From: Scenedesmus sp. ARA3
Taxonomy: Eukaryota; Chlorophyta; Chlorophyceae; Sphaeropleales; Scenedesmaceae
Direction of reading: 5' to 3'
NCBI GenBank assembly: GCA_004335835.1
Contig: RWJK01000296.1
Location: 1-14,769, forward strand
DNA length: 14,769 nt
Within the stretch, counting starts at the first letter, position 1. Each line of letters begins with the position of its first letter. The position numbers were made by a program, and so were the translations under genes. A model generated the notes under the pieces. The model had not been told where the DNA came from and made no database searches. It saw only the letters and a program-made list of their open reading frames with translations. Of this stretch, positions 8,107 through 14,769 are shown piece by piece.

Positions 8107-9004
8107 CTTCTACTGCAGGCTCCATGTCATAGCAGCCCTGAAAACCGACGGTCCTGGCGTCGCATAAAAACGTCACCAACACGTTGGCCGTTACTGCTAC
8201 TAGTAGTCGTACGTGGGGTGTTTCCACTGGCTTATAGCCTGCAGGCTGCGTCAGGCAATCCTCAGCAAATCCGCCGCAGGCGCCAATGCTGCGCCGTCTT
8301 TCTTTGCTGCGCCGTCAGCAGCGCTGTCAAGCCAATGTCGGCAAGGCGCGTTGCATGAAGGGCTGCTTAATGACATTAGGGCCGCAGCATCTCAATTCCG
8401 CCCTGGCACACACTGCCAGGCCTTCAAAGTTGCTGAGTTGCGTAGAATCACCAGTAATGATGAGATACCTTGTTCATGTAACGTCGGCAAGGATATAAGC
8501 CAGCAAGCCATAGCGGCCTGAAATGTAAGCTGGCTGCAAGCTGTGGAACACCACAGCACATGCAAACTCTCTGTCAACAGCCCTGCACGCTATGCACAGC
8601 ATGTGCCGTCTCTGGCACAATATGGCCTCCTAGGCACGAGTCACTCATTGGGTAGGCGTGTCCTGCTGTGCTGCCAGCCGCCGTGGCCAGGACATGAGCA
8701 CTCCTGCAGAGATTGTCACGCTTCAGGCAGTCCGCGTTGTGTGTTGCTGGTGCCGTGGCAACTGCGCCGTGGCCTGCAGGGTGGTGCACAGGAGGCAGCA
8801 GGAGCAACAGCAGCTGCATGATTACCACTTGAAACGTGGAGGCTAATCTCACACGACTCGCAATATCCTGCCAGAAATACCTGCGCGCATTGCCAGCAGC
8901 TCGGACTGAGCTCCTTGCCAGCCTGCCAGGGCGGGGTGTACTTGAGACAGGCATTCTGCCAGAATCCAAGCTGGACTCGATCTCCAGCGAGTTGTACGTG
9001 CTGC

Positions 9005-10753
9005 TCAGCAAAGGGGCACTGCCAGCCCCACTAGGCGTCCATCGCCGCTCCTGGCTATCGGCCTGCTGCTGAACTGAGCCATGTAGGCGGTGCGGCTGTG
9101 GCAGCTGCTGTTGGGCCCGCTGCAGTGCCACAGGTCATCCCGCAGCAGCACCTGCAGCTTGCAGGAAGCAGCAGCAGTCACGGAGGCACAGCAAACTGTA
9201 GGCACGTTTGTGCTGGTGACAAACTGCACATCAACATCCCGATTGTTGAATTGCTGCCACCGCATAGTGCTTGGCAATGGCCAGCATTACGCAGGTAGAG
9301 ATGCAAGGTCGCCCATGGCGTGACCACTTTGCTGCATTTCAACAACTGCAAACGACTTTTTGCTGTGCAGACATGCACGATGTCGTGATCTAAGATCTGG
9401 TAACTCACTGCTGTTCCTGCAGGCACCTCCAGGCCCACCGCACACCCTTTGGTGTGACCTGGACAGCTCAGATGGCAGCTGCTGCTGGCTCTGTCCTGCA
9501 AGCCACCATCACTGGAGGCATCTGCAGAGGTTGCTGCTGCATCTGCTGCTGGATCAGCTCCGGCCTGGCTGCAGATCCTGCTAAGCTTCGCCAGCAGCAC
9601 TTCCAAGCTGTCCATCTCAATGAATTGTACTTGCTGTACATCTGGGGCCTGCTGGGACTGCGGCACCGCTTGTCCTGCAAGCTCACATGCCTCCATCCTG
9701 CTGCTGCAGCCGCTGTTGCCTGTTTGTTTGTTGCCCCTGCTGCCCGGCAGCACCACCAAGCAGCCGTTTTCTGCTGTCATGTCATCCAAAGCCACCCATA
9801 GCGATAGATAAGGGCTGTACTGCACCCCATGCTGCTTGTCGCACCACTGTGTGTCGTAGTGCCAGCCAAAAGCTGAGCCGCTGCTGTGTGGTGGCTTCAT
9901 TATGTACTGCTCATTATACAGCAGTACAGCTGTACTGCCCAGTGCTGCTTGCATGAGCTGCAGCACCTGGGGGCTTTGCAGAAAAGCTGCAACGCCCTGG
10001 CAGCAGGGCCAGCTGTAACGCTGTTTGAAATAGCTTGCTGCGTCTGCCCGTGCTACATGCCCAGGGACCAGCTCTGGCAGCACCTGGAAGACGCAACCCC
10101 TGCAGTTAGGGCAAGGGCAGATTAGTAATGTGTTTGGCTTAGCAAGGCAGCTCAGCAGCTAAGAGCATGTGGCAAAGGTTTGGTGAAGCAAAATTGACCA
10201 AGCGACTCGGCAGCAGCTTGTGCAGTGCGCATGGCAAGTTCCTGATGGCTGCTTGTGTTTGGCACCTGGTGTCCTGCCATGTGCATGCGGTGTAAGAGAG
10301 GCCAACGCTGACGAATCAGCTGTTGATATTGCAAAGCACAGCAAAGTATACCACAACATTAGGACGCGGCGAGCAGATGCTCTGGGATGTTTGAGTGCGC
10401 AATGAGCTGCTGCTGCTGCTGTCCATGCACAAAAACACAGCAGAGCAAATACCAGCATCAGTTGATTTCATGTGTCTTCCACATTGTTTTTGCTTTGTTT
10501 ATTCATCCCTACACAGCTCGCAGTTCGCAAGTGCCTCAGCGCACCGCTGCTCTGCCAGCTGCTGCACATCAGCCAGGTCCCCGCCATTGCAGCAATGCTG
10601 CGCCTCCGCTTGTTCTAGCAGCCCAGAGGCCTCACACCGCATAGCATCTAGCGTGGTGTCTTGCAGGAAGGTTGGAGGCAGCAGGGCACAGCCGTGCTGC
10701 TGCAGGCTGTCAAGCACAGGCTGCATGTCATACGTACTGCCTGACTCAGGCAT
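9005..10753 (-). CDS. Phytanoyl-CoA dioxygenase (PhyH) family Fe(II)/2-oxoglutarate oxygenase, complete, 358 codons
   Basis: Members of this family hydroxylate or otherwise oxidise substrates using Fe(II), O2 and 2-oxoglutarate; the substrate here cannot be told. Exons on the minus strand: 10753-10515, 10099-9409 and 9151-9005. Donors are GTGTAG and GTGAGT, acceptors CTGCAG, and phases match; the total of 1077 bases ends in TGA. Visible signature residues: H160-Y-D162 in FGWHYDTQW, then YLSLWVALDDMTAENGCLVVLPGS (176-199), H319 in LWHCSGPN as the third iron ligand, and R330 in SRTAYMAQFS as the likely 2-oxoglutarate-binding arginine. The N-terminus (QQHGCALLPPTFL) fits the family opening. Residues about 203-300 are unusually long and rich in Ala, Ser, Asp and Gln, an insertion between the PGS strand and the GTAV strand. 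The catalytic set is complete, so activity is likely. The start could instead be M10. No exon echoes were seen in its introns. Confidence 0.87.
10121..10127 (-). promoter_or_regulatory. Branch-point-like TACTAAT in dioxygenase intron 1
   Basis: Reading the minus strand, TACTAAT lies 21 bases upstream of the exon-2 start, followed by a pyrimidine-rich stretch and CTGCAG. It is close to the optimal U2-pairing branch sequence TACTAAC and supports the chosen acceptor at 10100. A second CTAAC, closer to the acceptor (about 10105-10109), is probably too near. Confidence 0.6.
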
Positions 10754-11830
10754 GCGAGGGTAGCTGCCGCAGGAGGCGGGGCTTGTAAGCGGCTGATAGG
10801 TTGTGAGTCAGCGCTGGTGCTGCTGGAACGGCCAACACATACCTCTGCTCCAACCAGGCTTAGCCATTTGAAGGGGCAGTTGTTCTGTTATGACTGAACC
10901 CGCACCTAGTACCCACCAAGGCACACGTAGAAACGCCACCACGCTGTAAGATTCACTGCACACGTTGAACAGCGCTTGTTATGTGTTGTATGCGACTGCG
11001 CCTCGGCTCGGGACCACGTGAAGCAGTTGCTCTATCGGGTTCGTCCTTCAGACTGCTAGATCCGCATACGTTGTGCATACAACAGTACTTTCCCTCACGT
11101 GTTGCACTCGTCTGTGCTATTCGCTGTACTTGTCAACGTGGACGACAGTTGCGGTTGGGAAGTTCTGGAAGTGGTAATTCTATCAGGGCACAGGTACCAC
11201 GTAGATCGTGCTGTGGCAGGTTAGTCTAGCTGGAAACGTCAATTTCGGGGGCTAGATAGGCTGCCAGCACTCCAAGGTGGGCACTAGGTTGAAGAGCTGC
11301 TGCTGCTGCTGCACCCCAGACAGCAGTAGCAGCGGCATTGGTACCTGTGGCTGGTGTGTGTGCTTCAGCTGCTGGATGGACGATCTTGATGTTTTGACTA
11401 TGCCTATGAAACAATAATTACAATGAATTGCATTGTGTATGCATGCAGCGCAGGACACATGGTCATGTATCTTGTGACGCTGTGCACTGTGTGGCTTCCC
11501 TGTGGGTTGCTGTTATGTGTTGTGCATTGCACATGCATTCTTGATCTGTCAGCATGTACAAGCAACAGCAGATGATGACCATGCCCCTTGCAAGTGTTTG
11601 CTTGTGGGGTGGCGTGGACGGATACTGCAGACGAGCCATGCACGTGCAACTTGTGCCAGCAGCAGTAGCAGCAGCAGCAGCTTTGCCGCGGCTCTACATG
11701 TTGTGGGCTCGTGTGTGCGGGCTGCAGCTGCTGCTGCCGCTGTGGATGCGTACAGTTGCATGTGGGGTTGACCCACTGGTGACATCATAAAGCCGATCTG
11801 ATGCTGTTGCTTACACACTGTGTTCAAATT

Positions 11831-11878
11831 GCGCCTAAATTTGTGTGCGAGTTTGCGCCTAAATTTGTGTGCGAGTTT
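11831..11878. repeat. Perfect 24-bp direct repeat, two copies
   Basis: GCGCCTAAATTTGTGTGCGA plus GTTT is present twice head to tail (11831-11854 and 11855-11878) with no mismatch, so the duplication is probably recent. It lies in the NPL4 upstream region. The unit includes AAATTT, so each copy may be a small AT-rich island, but no known element is recognised. Confidence 0.9.
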
Positions 11879-12206
11879 GGCTTGCAAAGCAACTGCAGTC
11901 TGCATCAACTGGCATGGCAGGTGCACTTGGTGTGACTGCTAGCATGGCAGCCAGTGCTGCTAACCTGCACCCATGACACCACATGGGCTATCATGCAATG
12001 TACTTCTCATCACCTGCTGCGCTCTTTCATGCCTGGCCGCTGCGGTTTGCATCGCTCTGCAGCGGCACGCACTGCAGCATATCAGCTGTAGCCAAGGCGT
12101 GCAGATCAGGCTGGAAAGCAGCAGGGAGCAGACACGTGCGGAGAGCCCTTAGATAGCTTGTCGCAGGAAGGGCGTCAGGGCCTAGGGTACAGCAGAGGGC
12201 TTAGGC

Positions 12207-12219
12207 AAACCCTAAACCC
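12207..12219 (+). promoter_or_regulatory. Telo-box (AAACCCTAAACCC) at the NPL4 start codon
   Basis: Thirteen bases of perfect plant-type telomere repeat end one base before the ATG at 12221. AAACCCTAA is the telo-box known from 5' regions of plant genes, where it binds telomere-repeat-binding factors. Here it would lie in the 5' UTR or core promoter. The motif is clear; a function is inferred. Confidence 0.6.
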
Positions 12220-12220
12220 G

Positions 12221-14769
12221 ATGCTCATCCGTCTCAGGTCTAGGGATGGCCTGGAGCGCATTCAGGTGCGCAAGAACCACAGCGCCTGAGGTCACTGCAT
12301 GTCTGTGTAGCTGCTGCATGTAGTTGCGATTGTGCTGCAGCAGCAGCTCCATTAGGGACATGCAGCTGCAGCTGCAGCTCAACCAAACATGCAGACAGTC
12401 ACTAGATGTGCATGCTTCCGTGTGCTTTGCACAGCACTGCCCTTGTGGCCGTGTGTGTAGCCTTGTGGTCTGCACATGCCGGGTCGGGTATTAATACAAT
12501 GTACATGGACCCACTCATGTGTTTGTGCTGTTCTGCTCATGCTGCAGTTGGAGGATGGTGCCAGTGTCACTGCCCTCATGCTGGCCATACAGCAGCAGCT
12601 AGGGGTGCCGCTGGAGCAGCAGCGCATCAGCAGGGACCCAGCACTGCTCACAGCAAAGGACGGGGCAGGCATCAGGTGTGAGGATGGCCTTGGGTCTTGA
12701 CAGGCACGAGCTAATGCATAACAGCCTATAGTATTGCCCATGGCAGCTCGTGCAGCACTTGCCGCTGATCAGCAGCTGGCTGTGTGATCTATGACCTAAG
12801 ACTCAGTTGCACCAGCAACAGCCCAATCTTGCGCAGCTTTGCATAATGGTGTGCAGCAGGCTCTGCCACTGCTACTGTCTCAAGTGGTGTGTTGGTGTCT
12901 GCTGCTGCTGCTGCTTGGCCAAGCAGCTTACTGAATGACTATCGAGAGGCGCCACTTCAGAGCCTAGGAGTCAGCCATGGTGAGAGGGGCACTGGACTAG
13001 CAGTGTTCAGCAGGCTGTTTCCTTTGCATTGCTGCAATCGAGGGTGGCAGTGCAGTTGGCATGCTGCCTTTGATGTTGGTGCTAGTTATGCTGCTGCTGT
13101 TGCTGGAAATAACACCAGCACCCTGCAACAGCAGTTGATTATAAAGAATTTGACAGCATGCGCGCGCCTTGCCCACCTATCGTCACTGGTAACAGTGGTA
13201 TCAGCAACTGCACGCTGCCTTGGTGTCCTGCAACCATCTGAACCCCTGCTGTATCACCTCGTCTCCAACTGTCCACGCCCGCAGGTGACCTGCTGTTTCT
13301 GCTGTATGACATGCTCAAACCTTTGCTGTATCACCTTGAACTGTTTACGCCTGCAGGTGACCTGCTGTTCCTGCTGTATGACATGGAGCGGCAAGTGGCA
13401 CCAGCATACAAGCCAGGGCCGCTGGACAGCAACCGACCTTTTGGGTCAAAAGTAACGGTGGGTTGGGTAGTGTGGTCGCCTCACGCTTTGCGCAAGGGTG
13501 CTTCGTTGTAGCGGGAGGCTGCGCATCACGCGGCGAACACTTCTCTTTAGGCTGCATTGCACTGCCAAGCCTGCTGCGATGGCCTGGCTGCTCTCATCAT
13601 TGCATCACACGCGCAGCCTTGCTGACTGCCAGAAAGTGCAGCGCATTTTGCTTCCGCCAGATTTTGTAGGAATGTGCTGCTATCCATGATTTGTGATGGT
13701 GGATCTGCTGCCTCCTGTGCCTGTTGCATTGTGCAGATGGCGGACATCATAGCAAAGCAGCGGCGCGTGGAGCGCCAGGACAAGGCAGCAGTTGAGGGCG
13801 TCAGCTTTGACCGGGCTGCTGCTAATGCATTCCAGCAGTACTGCAACAGCGCACTGGCTTTCAGCATCAAGCGGGGCGGCATCTGCTACGGCACGGGTGG
13901 GTGGCTAGGCTGCGCATCTTCACAAACACATAACCTGCTGTCATCATCATCATGTCACCAGTTAAGCCATAGCAACTCGCTGTCATGTTGACTTCCCCCA
14001 GCATCAAGCACTGCATCACATCGGAGGAGGTTTTGTGTTTGTGCCACCCAGTGCAACTTGGTGTTCAAGCGTCATCCTATCCTAGCCTCATCTCGCCATG
14101 CGCCTCCTTGATCTGCTGTGCTGTGCTGCGCTGCAGTGGGCGAGGACAACATCGTGCGCGTGGAGTTTGTGTTTGAGCCGCCACAGCAGGGCAGCCAGGA
14201 CGAGCTGCTGCTGGAGCGGGGCACACCCCAGGAGGCGCAGGTGAGGGGCTGGTGGGGATGCCTGGATCTGCTTAGCGCAGTGCCTTGTCTCGGAGGTTGC
14301 CTGTAGCCGGTGGCCGGTGGCCTTGTAGCAGGTGGCCTTGTTGTGGTGTTGCGTTCTGGTTGCGTTGGGCCTGGGGCGTGCTTGCAGCGTTGCCTGCTGC
14401 TCGGCTTTGCTGCTGTTGTGACTTCTTGGCCGCAAGCAGTGTGAACTTCAGGCTTGCATGCTGGCGCTGCTTACGCTTGCCGCTGGGTCTGTCGTTGCTG
14501 GTTGATTTGCGCAGTGTAACCTGCTGCTCGCGTGTTGGGCCTGCATTCATGCGACTGTTTGGTGCTGCTGTGCTGCTGCCGTTGCAATGTTAGTGACACT
14601 AATGTTGACTGCAAGGGGGCTTCCTGGCTCGTGTGCTGGGATTACAGAATAGGAGCTGCTTCTCACCTGCCGACCGCCGCTGCTGCTGCTGCTTCTGCCG
14701 CTGACTTGTGCTTGTGCGTGCAGGCGGACTTCCTGGCTGGCGTGCTGGGCCTGCAGAAGGTGGGCTGCC
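12221..14769 (+). CDS. NPL4: NPL4, ubiquitin-binding cofactor of the Cdc48/p97 segregase (5' part, right end cut)
   Basis: NPL4 pairs with UFD1 to deliver ubiquitinated clients to Cdc48/p97 in ER-associated degradation and chromatin extraction. Exons: 12221-12265, 12548-12675, 12927-12979, 13357-13457, 13737-13896, 14137-14240 and 14724 onward. Phases agree at every junction, giving 212 residues so far. Residues 1-85 form the ubiquitin-like fold: MLIRLRSRDGLERIQ, then LGVPLEQQRISRDPALLTAK and GDLLFLLYDMERQ. FGSKVTMADIIAKQRRVERQ (104-123) is the linker to the MPN-like domain, starting near 131 with VSFDRAAANAFQQY and followed by LAFSIKRGGICYGTV, EFVFEPPQQGSQDEL and LGLQKVG. The short linker leaves little room for the zinc-finger region of animal and yeast NPL4, which matches my recollection of plant NPL4. 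The first exon is only 45 bases and is supported by phase and N-terminal similarity. Introns 3 and 6 hold echoes of the next exon. Confidence 0.9.
13247..13384 (+). repeat. Tandem duplication of intron-3 end and NPL4 exon-4 start
   Basis: A 72-base unit containing GCTGTATCACCT, a pyrimidine-rich stretch, CCCGCAG/CCTGCAG and GTGACCTGCTGTTYCTGCTG is present twice, with exon starts at 13285 and 13357. The upstream copy has an intact CAG acceptor and the same phase. Because 72 is a multiple of three and the frame is open between the copies, both acceptors are compatible with the protein. Confidence 0.9.
14611..14760 (+). repeat. Degenerate echo of the NPL4 exon-7 start
   Basis: GCAAGGGGGCTTCCTGGCTCGTGTGCTGGG (14611-14640) followed by ATTACAGAATAGG is a diverged copy, 109 bases upstream, of the true acceptor and exon start at 14720 onward, which codes ADFLAGVLGLQKVG. 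The echo would read GFLARVLGLQN. Its acceptor has become GCAAG. The offset is not a multiple of three, so it could not substitute simply. Confidence 0.8.

Larger units (their letters stand above)
6735..9004. other. Tail-to-tail intergenic region and 3' UTRs, no supported gene
   Basis: This 2.27-kb stretch lies between the stop codons of infC (plus) and the dioxygenase gene (minus) and must hold both 3' UTRs. It is free of exon echoes and poor in triplet runs compared with the introns. TGTAA, the usual chlorophyte polyadenylation signal, occurs on the plus strand at 7920-7924 and 8477-8481. On the minus strand I see it only far away at 7289-7285. The stretch has several perfect inverted repeats (listed separately) and a direct repeat CCCCTAAT twice at 7411-7426. 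An open frame at 8213-8521 on the plus strand has no recognisable similarity, and I do not call it a gene. Confidence 0.55.
10754..12220. promoter_or_regulatory. Divergent intergenic region with four CACGTG sites
   Basis: This 1.47-kb stretch separates the start codons of the dioxygenase gene (minus) and NPL4 (plus). CACGTG occurs at 11015-11020, 11096-11101, 11641-11646 and 12133-12138, the last 83 bases before the NPL4 start. Chance would give fewer than one in this length. CTG/CAG runs lie at about 11298-11312 and 11660-11681. I see no convincing exon: open frames here are short, biased by the triplets and lack family motifs. Confidence 0.4.

Noticed and set aside
8213..8521. A 102-codon plus-strand open frame in the tail-to-tail gap
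   Set aside because: No recognisable motif, no clear partner exon, and a run of this length is not surprising at this base composition; left as unassigned.
8836..9072. Plus-strand open frame with a protein-like LESKLDSISSELY-type look
   Set aside because: It runs antisense across the dioxygenase last exon and 3' UTR and lacks any family match.
8574..9131. A minus-strand open frame of 185 codons overlapping the dioxygenase 3' end
   Set aside because: It is in a different frame from the ...WHCSGPN...AYMAQFS exon, which ends naturally with GLAVPLC and a TGA at 9005.
1..14769. tRNA or rRNA genes
   Set aside because: No cloverleaf with A/B boxes (such as a GGTTCGAATCC-type arm) or rRNA core motif was found by eye on either strand.

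Overview
The window looks like nuclear DNA of a green alga. Its genes are split into short exons, with GTGAGT/GTGCGC-type donors and CAG acceptors. CTG triplet runs litter the introns. One gene encodes an NPL4 with the compact plant-type layout, and another encodes an organelle-type translation initiation factor IF-3. A Scenedesmus/Raphidocelis-like chlorophyte is my guess from overall style; nothing in the window proves the genus.

Layout: (1) 1-2497, minus strand: the 5' part of a multi-exon gene for a beta-strand-rich protein, possibly a porin-like outer-envelope protein; it runs off the left edge. (2) 2498-2806: a 309-bp divergent promoter with a G-box and a second palindrome. (3) 2807-6734, plus strand: a seven-exon infC-like gene (organellar IF-3) of 394 codons, with a transit-peptide-like start and a long Pro/Gly/Asn/Gln-rich N-terminal extension. 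(4) 6735-9004: a 2.3-kb tail-to-tail gap with several perfect hairpins and no gene I can support. (5) 9005-10753, minus strand: a complete three-exon phytanoyl-CoA dioxygenase family gene of 358 codons. (6) 10754-12220: a divergent intergenic region with four CACGTG sites, a 24-bp direct repeat and a telo-box touching the next start codon. (7) 12221-14769, plus strand: the first seven exons of NPL4, cofactor of the Cdc48/p97 segregase; it runs off the right edge. Every exon junction I propose keeps the reading frame, which is the strongest internal support for the gene models.

The most unusual signal cuts across three of the four genes. Introns contain tandem partial copies ('echoes') of the neighbouring exon end. 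Each copied unit spans a splice site together with 30-70 bases of exon. I find nine such clusters with repeat periods of about 72-138 bp. Six copy an acceptor plus exon start and three copy a donor plus exon end. Only the copy that continues into the rest of the exon is needed for the protein. In three cases the nearest upstream echo lies a multiple of three away and stays open, so its acceptor could be used to insert 24, 40 or 41 residues in frame. This looks like an intron-growth mechanism by splice-boundary tandem duplication, leaving decoy splice sites and possible isoforms.

The genes have no obvious shared pathway. The left divergent pair (envelope-like barrel candidate and IF-3) could both serve the plastid and share a promoter; that is inference.
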